A DNA stretch of 37,921 nt from UBA1381 sp964399965 (GCA_964399965.1 CAYNRX010000021.1:1-37921); one strand, 5' to 3'; positions 1 through 7,967 are shown, counted from the first letter of the stretch. The notes: a model not told the origin generated them from the letters alone. A program made the numbers and translations.

Positions 1-22
1 TATTTTCATCCTTAGCCAGAAA

Positions 23-49
23 TCAATTGCGAAAAGGTTTCGCAATTGA
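23..49. repeat. Perfect hairpin at left end of window
   Basis: A 12-bp perfect inverted repeat (arms 23-34 and 38-49, core CAATTGCGAAA) surrounds a 3-base loop AGG. It is followed at 55-64 by TAGGGAATAA. A related hairpin with a GGGAATAA flank lies at the other end of the window. There is no T-run, so a terminator is unlikely; a dispersed palindromic repeat is the simplest reading. Confidence 0.6.
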
Positions 50-77
50 CTAAATAGGGAATAACCGGAGGAGGTCT

Positions 78-446
78 ATGAGGAAGAACGCAGTATGGAT
101 AGTTATCTTTGCCGTTATTGCTGCGATATGCGCAGTTTTCGCACTGTTTTATAAAAGGCCGGGGGATACGGCGCAGATACTGCGAAACGGCGAAGTAATA
201 GAAACGATAGCGCTTACCGGGATAGAAGAGCCGTATGAATTTACAGTCGAAGGGTGGTCAGGCGGTACGAATACCGTGCGTGTGGAAAACGGGCGTATAG
301 CCATTATTGACGCCGACTGTCCGGATAAGGTATGTGTTGATACCGGATATATCTCCGATGGCTCAAGGACGATCGTTTGTATGCCGCACAGGATATCGGT
401 GCGGATAGTTGGTGCAGACGGCGATATAGATGCCGCTGCCGGATAA
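78..446 (+). CDS. NusG domain II-containing exported protein
   Basis: A 122-residue protein with one N-terminal membrane segment or signal anchor (about residues 5-25) and a small exported beta domain (about 30-118). The domain resembles the NusG_II family, which is found alone in Firmicutes and is unrelated in function to transcription factor NusG. The conserved patch near the C-terminus is visible: Cys81, Cys86, Cys101 and His104 (DADCPDKVC, then VCMPH). The start ATG follows GGAGGAGG at 67-74, a strong ribosome site. Relatives often sit beside Gx transporter or FMN-binding genes, which are absent here. The role is unknown; the Cys/His set could bind a metal or form a disulfide. The stop lies 20 bases before the next gene, so co-transcription with it is likely. 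Confidence 0.8.
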   Translation: MRKNAVWIVIFAVIAAICAVFALFYKRPGDTAQILRNGEVIETIALTGIEEPYEFTVEGWSGGTNTVRVENGRIAIIDADCPDKVCVDTGYISDGSRTIVCMPHRISVRIVGADGDIDAAAG

Positions 447-466
447 AAAGAGAGGAGCAGATTAAA

Positions 467-1135
467 ATGAGAGAAAAGCTGATATATGAAAACCCTTTGG
501 CTTGTGAGAAGGACACGGCCGATTTTGTGATGGAGGGCAGCGCAAAGGTGAGTTTTCCGGAGGGGAAAATGAGGCTGGAGAATGCAATGGATCCGGAATT
601 GGGACAAAAGTCGAATTTTGTCTACTGGTGCCCGCTTGATTTTCCTTCCGATATTAAGATAAGCTGGAGCTTTCGTCCGCTGCGGGAACCGGGGCTGGCG
701 ATACTGTTCTTTGGCGCTGCGGGTATCGGCGGGGAGGATCTGTTTGATCCTTCGCTTGCTGAGCGTGACGGACAATATAACCTTTACCACTCCGGCGACA
801 TCAATGCTTATCACGTGTCCTATTTCCGCCGTAAGTGGGACGAGGAGCGAGCGTTCCATACCTGTAACCTGCGCAAGAGCAAGGGTTTCCATCTCGTTGT
901 GCAAGGGGCGGATCCCATTCCCAACGTGGAGGATGTTATGGATGCGTATAAGATAGAAATGGTAAAATATAAGGGTAGGATAACATTTAAAATAAACGAG
1001 CTTCCTGTATTTGAATGGGTCGATGATGGGGTGGAATATGGACCGGTAATTGGCGGCGGCAAGATAGGCTTCAGACAAATGGCACCGCTCATTGCCGAGT
1101 ACAGCGACTTAAAGGTATGGGAGCTTTCAGAGTAA
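467..1135 (+). CDS. DUF1961 (YesU-like) protein
   Basis: A 222-residue soluble protein without a signal peptide. It matches the DUF1961 family, whose Bacillus member YesU lies in a rhamnogalacturonan-use cluster; the fold is a beta jelly roll. Characteristic stretches are ENPLACEKDTADFVMEG at the N-terminus, SYFRRKWDEERAFHTCNLRK in the middle and GGGKIGFRQMAPLIAEY at the C-terminus. The frame is open further upstream, but the start at 467 is preferred because it follows AGAGGAG at 451-457 and begins exactly where family similarity begins. No sugar-utilisation gene is next to it, so a substrate cannot be inferred. It appears to share a transcript with mutS2 19 bases downstream. Confidence 0.85.
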   Translation: MREKLIYENPLACEKDTADFVMEGSAKVSFPEGKMRLENAMDPELGQKSNFVYWCPLDFPSDIKISWSFRPLREPGLAILFFGAAGIGGEDLFDPSLAERDGQYNLYHSGDINAYHVSYFRRKWDEERAFHTCNLRKSKGFHLVVQGADPIPNVEDVMDAYKIEMVKYKGRITFKINELPVFEWVDDGVEYGPVIGGGKIGFRQMAPLIAEYSDLKVWELSE

Positions 1136-1154
1136 TATTTGAAAGGAAATACAG

Positions 1155-3524
1155 ATGTCTGATACAAAAAAGATACTGGAATTTGATAAGATACTAAATC
1201 GCCTTGCCTCATATACTGAGAGCGAAACAGTACAAAAGCGCATACGGTCGCTGGAGCCGGCGGCGGATATCAGCTTGGCGCAGCAGTGGCAGCGCGAGAC
1301 TACCGAAGCGGTGAGCGTTTGCTTGAAGCTTGGATCTCCGCCGGTACGGCTGAGCGTTGCTAATGCGGCCGTTCTCGTGAAAAGAGCCGAACGCGCCGGT
1401 ATGCTTAACCCCGGTGAGCTTTTGGACGTGAGCCGCCTTTTGTACGTGGCAAGGCGTATGAAAACATATCTGGGGGAGGCTGGCGAAGGATTTGAGCAGC
1501 TTGCAGTATGGCGGGATCAGCTCATGACCTCCAAGAGCACGGAGGACAGGATAAATTCAGCGATAATGTCTCCCGAGGAGATAGCTGACGATGCTTCGGC
1601 GGAGCTTTCCTCGATACGCAGAAAGATACGTTCTATAAACTCAAGGATCAGGGACAGCCTGAATAATATGATACATTCCCAGCATTACAAGAAATATTTG
1701 CAGGAACAGATAGTGACGATGCGGCAGGATCGTTACGTTATCCCTGTCCGGAGCGAATATAAAAGCGAGGTGCCGGGGATAGTACATGATTCCTCGTCAA
1801 GCGGAGCAACGCTGTTTATCGAACCAATGGCGGTCGTGTCGGCCAATAACGAGATACGCGATCTGCAAAGCCGGGAGCAGCAGGAGATAGAAAAAATACT
1901 CTTTGAGCTGACGGCGCTGGTGTCGGAAAATGCAGACGCGATCATTGCCGATCATAATGCGATAACGGAGCTTGACTTTATTTTCTGCAAGGCTAAGCTG
2001 TCGATTGATTATAACGGCAATGAGCCAAAGCTCAACGATAAAGGTATAGTAGAGCTGAAAAAGGCGCGCCATCCGCTTATAGATAAGGATACTGTAGTTG
2101 CTAATGATATATATTTGGGAAAGGATTTTGATACCCTGGTGATAACCGGCCCCAATACCGGCGGTAAGACGGTAACGCTTAAGACGATAGGCCTGTTTTC
2201 GCTGATGGCCGCCTCCGGCTTGCATATCCCGGCGGCGGACGGTTCAACGGCGGCGGTATTTTCCAACGTGTTTGCCGATATAGGCGATGAACAGAGCATA
2301 GAGCAAAGCCTTTCTACATTCTCTTCGCATATGGTGAATATTGTTGACATCCTTTCCAAGGTCGACGGAGATTCGCTGGCGCTGTTTGATGAGCTGGGAG
2401 CGGGAACCGACCCCACGGAGGGAGCGGCTTTGGCGATAGCTGTTTTGGAATATCTGCGCGCTTTCGGCGTAAAAACGGCCGCTACAACGCATTACAGCGA
2501 GCTGAAATTGTTCGCGCTTTCCACTGAAGGCGTAGAAAATGCATCGTGCGAATTTGATGTAGGAACATTGCGCCCGACATATAAGCTGTTAATAGGCGTA
2601 CCGGGCAAATCGAACGCCTTTGCCATATCCCGGCGGCTGGGATTGGAGGAAGCGATAATCGACAGAGCAAATCAGCTGTTGTCTGATGAAAGCGTGCGTT
2701 TCGAGGACGTTATCACCGAGCTGGAGGAAAACCGTGCCCGGGCAAGGAGAGAGGCCGATAGGGCGGCGGGAATGAAACGAGAGTTAAGCGATCTTAGAAA
2801 TAAGCTTGAGGAGGAAAGGATAAAGCTTAAAGAGAACAAGGCGCGGATCCTTGACGAGGCACGGCGGGAGGCGAAGCTGATAGTCCTTGACGCCCGGGAA
2901 GAGGCCAATGCTGTGATACGCGACCTGGAAAAAAGCCGCTCCTCAGATATAGGCGACAAATCGCGCAAGGCACGTGAAAAGCTCAAAAAACGCGAAGAAT
3001 CACTGGACAAGCAGATAGAGCGGGCATCAAAGCCGAAGAAAACGTACGTTGAACCGCCCAAGGATCTAAAGCCCGGACAGGCAGTGAAGATAATCGATAT
3101 GGATCAGGAGGCCACTGTTTTGAAGCCGCCCGGAAAGGATGGCAAGGTCAGGGTGCAGGCAGGTATCCTAAAGATGGACGTGCATGTCACCAACCTGCGT
3201 AAGATAGACGATAAGCAGGCAAAGGAGCTGGCGGAAAAATACGTTAAGTCAACACGGGCATTTTCTTCTAAGGCCAGGGATGTCTCCCCGGAGATAGACC
3301 TAAGAGGCCAGCTTCCGGAGGAGGCGGAGATGAATGCCCAGAAATTCCTTGACGATTGTTACCTGGCAGGGATATCGCCGGTGACGATAATACATGGCAA
3401 GGGAACCGGTGTACTCCGTAAGACTGTACAAGCGATGCTGAAAAAGCACAGGTATGTAAAGTCTTTCCGTCCCGGCCGTTATGGCGAGGGTGAGGACGGA
3501 GTGACGGTAGTAGAGCTTAAGTGA
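1155..3524 (+). CDS. mutS2: Endonuclease MutS2
   Basis: A 789-residue MutS2, the usual family length. MutS2 lacks the mismatch-recognition domain of MutS. It is linked to suppression of recombination and, in Bacillus, to rescue of collided ribosomes. The order is an N-terminal core and clamp, then the ABC ATPase with Walker A GPNTGGKT (332-339) and Walker B LALFDELGAGTDP (Asp412, Glu413). A charged coiled coil follows (about 515-630), then a KOW-like segment and a C-terminal Smr nuclease domain (713-789) with DLRG (715-718) and HGKGTG (747-752). All catalytic motifs are intact. The ATG follows GAAAGGAAA. The next gene starts within 10 bases of the stop, indicating an operon. Confidence 0.97.
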   Translation: MSDTKKILEFDKILNRLASYTESETVQKRIRSLEPAADISLAQQWQRETTEAVSVCLKLGSPPVRLSVANAAVLVKRAERAGMLNPGELLDVSRLLYVARRMKTYLGEAGEGFEQLAVWRDQLMTSKSTEDRINSAIMSPEEIADDASAELSSIRRKIRSINSRIRDSLNNMIHSQHYKKYLQEQIVTMRQDRYVIPVRSEYKSEVPGIVHDSSSSGATLFIEPMAVVSANNEIRDLQSREQQEIEKILFELTALVSENADAIIADHNAITELDFIFCKAKLSIDYNGNEPKLNDKGIVELKKARHPLIDKDTVVANDIYLGKDFDTLVITGPNTGGKTVTLKTIGLFSLMAASGLHIPAADGSTAAVFSNVFADIGDEQSIEQSLSTFSSHMVNIVDILSKVDGDSLALFDELGAGTDPTEGAALAIAVLEYLRAFGVKTAATTHYSELKLFALSTEGVENASCEFDVGTLRPTYKLLIGVPGKSNAFAISRRLGLEEAIIDRANQLLSDESVRFEDVITELEENRARARREADRAAGMKRELSDLRNKLEEERIKLKENKARILDEARREAKLIVLDAREEANAVIRDLEKSRSSDIGDKSRKAREKLKKREESLDKQIERASKPKKTYVEPPKDLKPGQAVKIIDMDQEATVLKPPGKDGKVRVQAGILKMDVHVTNLRKIDDKQAKELAEKYVKSTRAFSSKARDVSPEIDLRGQLPEEAEMNAQKFLDDCYLAGISPVTIIHGKGTGVLRKTVQAMLKKHRYVKSFRPGRYGEGEDGVTVVELK

Positions 3525-3533
3525 GGTGTGCTG

Positions 3534-4028
3534 ATGGGAAAAAAGAAAACGGTCACTAACGCCATGCGGCTTTTGACGGCGGCAGGGGTGGAGTTTGAAA
3601 CGGTAGAATATGACGCATCGGCTCTTGCGGACGAGCATTTCGGCCTGGCAGTAGCCGAGGCTACCGGGATACCGGCGGAGAGGTCGTTTAAGACGCTGAC
3701 GGTGCGTGGTGAAAAACACGGCGTATTCGTCTGCTGTATCCCGGTAAATGCGGAAGCGGATCTAAAGAAGCTGGCTAAGGCGGCCGGGGAAAAGAAGGCG
3801 GAGCTGGTGCATGTGAAGGAGCTTTTGTCTCTTACCGGCTATGTGCGCGGCGGTGTATCTCCGATAGGCATGAAAAAGAAGTATCCGGTATATCTGGATG
3901 AAAGCTGTAAAAAGTACGATAAAATAGCGGTAAGCGCCGGGGTGTGCGGATGCACGCTCATCATCGGTACCGAAGATCTGATACGGGTCACCGATGCAAA
4001 AACAGCGGAGCTTGCCGCCAATAAATAA
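3534..4028 (+). CDS. ybaK: Cys-tRNA(Pro)/YbaK-type aminoacyl-tRNA deacylase
   Basis: A 164-residue YbaK/EbsC-family trans-editing protein. These enzymes hydrolyse mischarged Cys-tRNA(Pro) in the cytoplasm. The family core is visible: KTLTVRGEKHGVFVCCIPVNAEADLKKLA preceded by the GIPAERSFK segment (the Lys is the conserved catalytic lysine), and later GYVRGGVSPIGMKKK and the C-terminal VSAGVCGCTLIIGTEDLIRV. A GTG six bases upstream is in frame, but ATG at 3534 is preferred because GAGGTG at 3523-3528 is correctly spaced for it. It lies directly after mutS2, so translational coupling is likely. Confidence 0.9.
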   Translation: MGKKKTVTNAMRLLTAAGVEFETVEYDASALADEHFGLAVAEATGIPAERSFKTLTVRGEKHGVFVCCIPVNAEADLKKLAKAAGEKKAELVHVKELLSLTGYVRGGVSPIGMKKKYPVYLDESCKKYDKIAVSAGVCGCTLIIGTEDLIRVTDAKTAELAANK

Positions 4029-4070
4029 ATAAATGTTTCCCCCAACGGGACGGAAAGGCAATGAAAAGCT

Positions 4071-5330
4071 ATGAAAATATTCAGACCATGTGACATGCTT
4101 ATCCCCAAGGACTGCGACCTTACAAAATGGAGCGTCGTAGCCTGCGACCAGTATACGTCACAGCCAAAATACTGGCAGGCAGTGGAAGAGTTTGTTGGCG
4201 ATGCGCCCTCAACGCTCAACATAACGTTTCCCGAAGTGTACTTGAAAACACAGGGCGATGAGAGGATAGAGCGAATAAACCGTACAATGGCGGACTATGA
4301 GGAGAAGGGGATATTCCAAACGCTCCCCGACGCCATGATATATGTGGAGAGGACGCAGCGTGACGGCCGGGTTTTGAGCGGATTGGTAGGAGCTGTCGAT
4401 CTGGAATATTATGATTTTTCCAAGGGCAGCACAAGCCTGATACGGGCGACCGAGGGTACCATTTTAAACAGGATACCACCGAGGCTAAAGATACGCCGAA
4501 ACGCTCCCTTGGAAACCACGCATATAATCCTCCTGTTCGATGATCGGGAAAAGACGGTCGTAAAGCCGATAAAAAGCCACAAGGAGCGGTTTGAAAAGAT
4601 CTATGATTTCGATCTGATGATGGACAGCGGCCATCTGGAGGGCTATTTGCTGGATGAAACGGCAAAAGAACAGGTGCAGCAGGCGCTTGACGCTCTATGC
4701 GACAGGGAGAGCTTTAATGAAAAATACGGCACAAAAGATAAGGACGTCCTGCTTTTTGCAGTCGGAGACGGCAACCATTCGCTGGCCTGCGCCAAGACGA
4801 TATGGGAGGAGCTGAAGCCTTCACTTTCGGCGGAGGAGCAAAAGACCCATCCGGCAAGATTTGCATTGGTAGAGATAATGAACGTGCAGAATACCGACCT
4901 TGATTTTGAGCCGATACACCGTGTGGTGACCGATGTTGAACCGAAAAAGCTCATGGCGGCTTTAAAGGAGTATTATCATCAGATTTCCCATGAGGACAAC
5001 GGTGGAGGACGCGTGGTCTGTCTGTGGAAAGGCGGAGAAGAGACGCTTTATATAAAAGGCGGCAAAAGTCACGTGACCACGGGAATATTGCAGGACTTTT
5101 TAAATGATTATCTGGAAAAAGAGGACGGGCATGAGGATTATATCCACGGCGAGGATGTAGTCAGGGAGCTGGCGGCGGAGGACAATACAGTCGGCTTTCT
5201 GCTGGAGGGCGTAGGCAAATCCGACTTCTTCGAGAGTATAATAAAGGATGGCGATTTGCCGAAAAAAACGTTCTCAATGGGACATGCCCCGGATAAGCGG
5301 TTTTACGTGGAGTGTAAGAGGATAAAATAG
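4071..5330 (+). CDS. DUF1015 family protein (HTH-containing, SerK-like superfamily)
   Basis: A 419-residue cytoplasmic protein of the DUF1015 family. Diagnostic parts are the N-terminal FRPCDMLIPKDCDLTKWSVV, the central AVGDGNHSLACAKTIWEEL and the conserved PIHRVV stretch. DUF1015 is related to the archaeal free-serine kinase SerK, so a ParB/Srx-type nucleotide-binding fold is plausible, but the substrate in Clostridia is not established to my knowledge. The gene follows ybaK by 42 bases and no terminator separates them. Its stop is followed by the large inverted repeat that precedes the spoIVFB-like gene. The length is typical of the family. Confidence 0.85.
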   Translation: MKIFRPCDMLIPKDCDLTKWSVVACDQYTSQPKYWQAVEEFVGDAPSTLNITFPEVYLKTQGDERIERINRTMADYEEKGIFQTLPDAMIYVERTQRDGRVLSGLVGAVDLEYYDFSKGSTSLIRATEGTILNRIPPRLKIRRNAPLETTHIILLFDDREKTVVKPIKSHKERFEKIYDFDLMMDSGHLEGYLLDETAKEQVQQALDALCDRESFNEKYGTKDKDVLLFAVGDGNHSLACAKTIWEELKPSLSAEEQKTHPARFALVEIMNVQNTDLDFEPIHRVVTDVEPKKLMAALKEYYHQISHEDNGGGRVVCLWKGGEETLYIKGGKSHVTTGILQDFLNDYLEKEDGHEDYIHGEDVVRELAAEDNTVGFLLEGVGKSDFFESIIKDGDLPKKTFSMGHAPDKRFYVECKRIK

Positions 5331-5339
5331 GTATTTATA

Positions 5340-5412
5340 CCTCCCGTTGTATAAAATACTTACCCTGTGCATTTTTGCCGTAGCTGGGTAATACACTTTA
5401 TATGACGGGAGG
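5340..5412 (+). promoter_or_regulatory. Ribosome-site-sequestering inverted repeat before spoIVFB-like gene
   Basis: Three nested complementary arm pairs lie symmetrically: CCTCCCGT (5340-5347) with ACGGGAGG (5405-5412), TATAAA (5350-5355) with TTTATA (5397-5402), and TTACCC (5360-5365) with GGGTAA (5386-5391). The 3' outer arm contains the Shine-Dalgarno of the next gene. Five T residues (5414-5418) follow, so it could alternatively act as an intrinsic terminator for the upstream operon. Confidence 0.7.
5369..5397 (+). promoter_or_regulatory. Candidate sigma-E promoter of spoIVFB-like gene
   Basis: GCATTTT (5369-5375), a 14-base spacer, then AATACACT (5390-5397). This matches the sigma-E consensus recalled from Bacillus (KMATATT, 14-15 bases, CATACANT) at 6 of 7 and 7 of 8 positions. 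It lies inside the loop and inner arms of the inverted repeat. A start near 5403-5405 would exclude the 5' arm and still include the ribosome site at 5407-5413. SpoIVFB is sigma-E controlled in Bacillus, which supports the call. Confidence 0.55.
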
Positions 5413-5418
5413 GTTTTT

Positions 5419-6246
5419 ATGCTCAAGGTCTCGAAACATCTTTATATAAATGTGCTGACTGTGGCTCTGTTCGTTGTATGCTTTATCACCAGGAAGCTGG
5501 AAATGCTGGCGGTATCGTACCTGGCGATATTCCTGCATGAGCTGTGCCATCTGCTTGCTGCCGTTTGTATCGGCTTAAAGCCGGCATATATCGCCCTGCA
5601 TCCGTTCGGCGTCAATCTGCGTCTGTCGAACAGGCTGATAGGCAGTCTCGGCGATGAGATCATACTCTATATCGCCGGCCCGCTGGGAAGTATCCTGTTG
5701 GCGCTTTTGACGCTTATATTGGGACTGTGGACGGGCAATGGCTGGCTGGGATATTTTTATGTGTGCAGCCTTGCGCTGTGTGCGGTGAATCTGATCCCTG
5801 CGCTTCCTTTGGACGGGGGAGTGATAGTGAAAAAGATCCTGATATACCGTCTGGGATACCGGCGGGCGATGATGGTGATGAAAACAGTCTCTCTTGCCGC
5901 CGCCTTGATGATGATATCGATAGGCGTATACGCTGCATGGTCGAGCGGCGGAAATTATTCGGTGATATTTCTGGCCGTCCTGCTTTTGGGGAATGTATTT
6001 ACACAAAGAGAAAAATACCGGTTTGACCTCCTGCATGAGCTGGTGTTTTATGCGCGTAAGAAAAAGCCGGGGATGCGTGCCTGTGTACGGGTAATAAGAA
6101 ATCGGCAGGAATTTATGCGGCTGGCGGAAACGTTCGTACCTTCTGCTTATACGATAGCAGCGTTGGTGGATGAAAATGGGGCGGTAAAGGAGTTTATCGG
6201 AGAGCAGGAAATAATGGCTGGACTGTTGACAGACAGAGACGGCTGA
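5419..6246 (+). CDS. spoIVFB: SpoIVFB-like M50 site-2 metalloprotease
   Basis: A 275-residue intramembrane zinc protease of the M50B/SpoIVFB type. In spore formers SpoIVFB releases sigma-K from its membrane-bound precursor in the mother cell. Visible catalytic features are HELCH (His40, Glu41, His44) in an early membrane segment and NLIPALPLDGG, with Asp132 as third zinc ligand. About six hydrophobic segments span residues 8-200. A C-terminal cytosolic piece (about 225-270) ends in a CBS-like half repeat, as in Bacillus SpoIVFB. SpoIVFA, its usual partner, is not in this window. GGGAGGG at 5407-5413 precedes the ATG but is locked in an inverted repeat. Another M50B protease role is possible, but size, motifs and the sigma-E-like promoter favour SpoIVFB. 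Confidence 0.8.
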   Translation: MLKVSKHLYINVLTVALFVVCFITRKLEMLAVSYLAIFLHELCHLLAAVCIGLKPAYIALHPFGVNLRLSNRLIGSLGDEIILYIAGPLGSILLALLTLILGLWTGNGWLGYFYVCSLALCAVNLIPALPLDGGVIVKKILIYRLGYRRAMMVMKTVSLAAALMMISIGVYAAWSSGGNYSVIFLAVLLLGNVFTQREKYRFDLLHELVFYARKKKPGMRACVRVIRNRQEFMRLAETFVPSAYTIAALVDENGAVKEFIGEQEIMAGLLTDRDG

Positions 6247-6254
6247 TTTGGTGC

Positions 6255-6283
6255 TTGACTGTCAAACCAGGAAGGAGTATAAT
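6255..6283 (+). promoter_or_regulatory. Sigma-A promoter of amidohydrolase-larB
   Basis: TTGACT (6255-6260), a 17-base spacer, TATAAT (6278-6283). This is near consensus, with a start expected near 6290. It begins just after the stop of the spoIVFB-like gene and gives the next two genes vegetative expression independent of the sporulation gene. Confidence 0.8.
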
Positions 6284-6319
6284 ATTTACAGAATACAGAC
6301 AAAGAGAGGAAGAACGAAA

Positions 6320-7129
6320 GTGCTTATTGATTTTCATACCCATATTTTTCCTGATAAAATAGCAGAACGCACGATAGAGATACTGGAAGAGAATATCCTT
6401 AAGGTTGAGAAGAAGCCTTATAAGGCCTTCCATCCGGCGACGCTTGCAAGCCTTAAACGGACGATGGCCGAGGGCGGAGTGGATATTTCGGTAGTTATGC
6501 CGATAGCAACGACGATCCGGCAATCCGTGTCAATAAACCGTTTTGCCTGTGAGATAAACGGCCGCGATGGTATATTTTCCTTTGGCAGCCTGCACCCCAT
6601 GCAGGAGGATTGGGAGGAGACGCTTTTATCAATAGCCGAAAGCGGCCTTTTGGGAATAAAGCTTCACCCGGAGTATCAGCAGGTGGATATCGATTCTCCC
6701 GAATGCATACGTGTGCTCAAGAAAGCGGAGGAGCTGGGGCTTCTGGTAATGCTCCATGCCGGAGCGGATATCGGTATGGAGCCGCCGTATCACTGCGTTC
6801 CCGAGCAATTGGCGCACGTTCTGTCAGAGGTGTCGGGCAGCAATATAATTGCCGCCCATATGGGCGGATGGAGAAAGTGGGACGAGGTGGAGAGATATCT
6901 TGTCGGTACGCCGATATACATGGATATTTCCTACGTTTCGCGAGATATGGAGCTTGAGCAATTTAAGAGGATCGTAAAAAACCACGGATATGACAAGATC
7001 CTTTTCGGCACCGATTCTCCCTGGGAATCACCGGCAGAAACGATGGAGTTTTTACATAAGGCGGATTTTTCGGAAGAAGGATCGGAGAAAATAACACATG
7101 AAAATGCAGAACGTCTGCTAAAGCTGTAA
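6320..7129 (+). CDS. Amidohydrolase 2 family metal-dependent hydrolase
   Basis: A 269-residue TIM-barrel hydrolase of the amidohydrolase_2 family. The GTG at 6320 gives the typical start VLIDFHTHIFPDK, whose His-x-His pair binds the metal. It follows AGAGAGGAAG at 6303-6312, whereas longer in-frame starts add sequence that overlaps the promoter. Further metal or active-site signatures are IKLHPEYQQ, MLHAGADI, IIAAHMGGW and ILFGTDSPW (final Asp). The substrate is not predictable. Relatives include decarboxylases and lactonases; a TatD nuclease is less likely from the motif order. It lies 15 bases before larB and shares its promoter. Confidence 0.85.
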   Translation: MLIDFHTHIFPDKIAERTIEILEENILKVEKKPYKAFHPATLASLKRTMAEGGVDISVVMPIATTIRQSVSINRFACEINGRDGIFSFGSLHPMQEDWEETLLSIAESGLLGIKLHPEYQQVDIDSPECIRVLKKAEELGLLVMLHAGADIGMEPPYHCVPEQLAHVLSEVSGSNIIAAHMGGWRKWDEVERYLVGTPIYMDISYVSRDMELEQFKRIVKNHGYDKILFGTDSPWESPAETMEFLHKADFSEEGSEKITHENAERLLKL

Positions 7130-7144
7130 GATGGGAGGACGTTC

Positions 7145-7897
7145 ATGGAAGCAGACCGAATAAGGAATCTTTTGCAGGATGTGAGAGAAGGCCGGATATC
7201 GCCCGATGAGGCGTTTTTACAGCTGAAGCTGGAGCCGTTTGCGGATCTGGGCTATGCCAAGCCGGATTACCACCGCAGCATCCGCCAAGGGGTGGCAGAG
7301 GTGATATACGGAGCCGGCAAAACGGCGGAGCAGATAGTGGGTATTGCCGCCTCACTTATGGAGCATGGACAGAAAACCGTATTGATAACACGGCTGGACA
7401 GCGAAAAGGCGGCCGCTGTCAGCCGCAGCTTGGATATAGATTACCGAGAGACTGCCAGGATCGGCATTGCCGGGGAACCTCCCCGGGAGAGGATAGGAAA
7501 AGTGATCGTTGCCGCCGCCGGGACGAGCGATCTGCCGGTAGCTGAAGAAGCGGCGGTCACAGCAGAGGTTTTAGGCAGTTTTGTGGAACGTATATACGAT
7601 GTAGGCGTTGCTGGGATACACAGGCTTTTGCGGTATGCTGATGAGCTGATGAGCGCGCGGGCGATAGTTGCGGTAGCAGGCATGGAAGGCGCGCTGGCAA
7701 GCGTTATCGGAGGCCTTGCGGAATGCCCGGTAATAGCCGTTCCCACAAGCGTTGGCTACGGAGCCTCATTTGGAGGTTTGGCGGCGCTTTTGTCGATGCT
7801 CAACTCCTGTGCCAGCGGCGTGAGCGTGGTAAATATAGATAATGGCTTCGGCGCCGCCTATCAGGCGCATATGATAAACAGATTAGGAGAAACGTAA
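7145..7897 (+). CDS. larB: Nickel-pincer cofactor biosynthesis protein LarB
   Basis: A 250-residue LarB. LarB carboxylates and hydrolyses nicotinic acid adenine dinucleotide, the first step toward the nickel pincer nucleotide cofactor of LarA-type racemases. Its C-terminal half resembles PurE. Family features seen are FADLGYAKPDYHR near residue 33, EVIYGAGKT, VAAAGTSDLPVAEEAA and MEGALASVIGGL...VPTSVGYGASFGG. The start follows GGGAGG at 7133-7138. LarC, LarE and LarA are not present in this window, so the rest of the pathway must be elsewhere or absent. It is followed at once by a strong terminator. Confidence 0.93.
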   Translation: MEADRIRNLLQDVREGRISPDEAFLQLKLEPFADLGYAKPDYHRSIRQGVAEVIYGAGKTAEQIVGIAASLMEHGQKTVLITRLDSEKAAAVSRSLDIDYRETARIGIAGEPPRERIGKVIVAAAGTSDLPVAEEAAVTAEVLGSFVERIYDVGVAGIHRLLRYADELMSARAIVAVAGMEGALASVIGGLAECPVIAVPTSVGYGASFGGLAALLSMLNSCASGVSVVNIDNGFGAAYQAHMINRLGET

Positions 7898-7903
7898 AAA
7901 CAT

Positions 7904-7967
7904 GACCCCTTTAAAGAGGTACATAAGGCGATGATCGTCCATGTACACTTTAAAGGGGTCTTTTTTT
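7904..7967. terminator. Bidirectional terminator between larB and spo0A
   Basis: Arms 7904-7916 and 7948-7960 (GACCCCTTTAAAG and its complement), extended inward by GTACAT/ATGTAC, give a long GC-capped hairpin. It is followed by T7 at 7961-7967, reaching into the spo0A stop codon. On the other strand the hairpin is followed by ATGTTTTTA, so it can serve both converging genes. Confidence 0.92.

Noticed and set aside
149..1078. Long minus-strand open frame of 309 codons opposite the NusG_II and DUF1961 genes
   Set aside because: It has no recognisable domain, spans two well-supported plus-strand genes and their spacer, and lacks a ribosome site. It is a mirror frame of codon-biased coding DNA.
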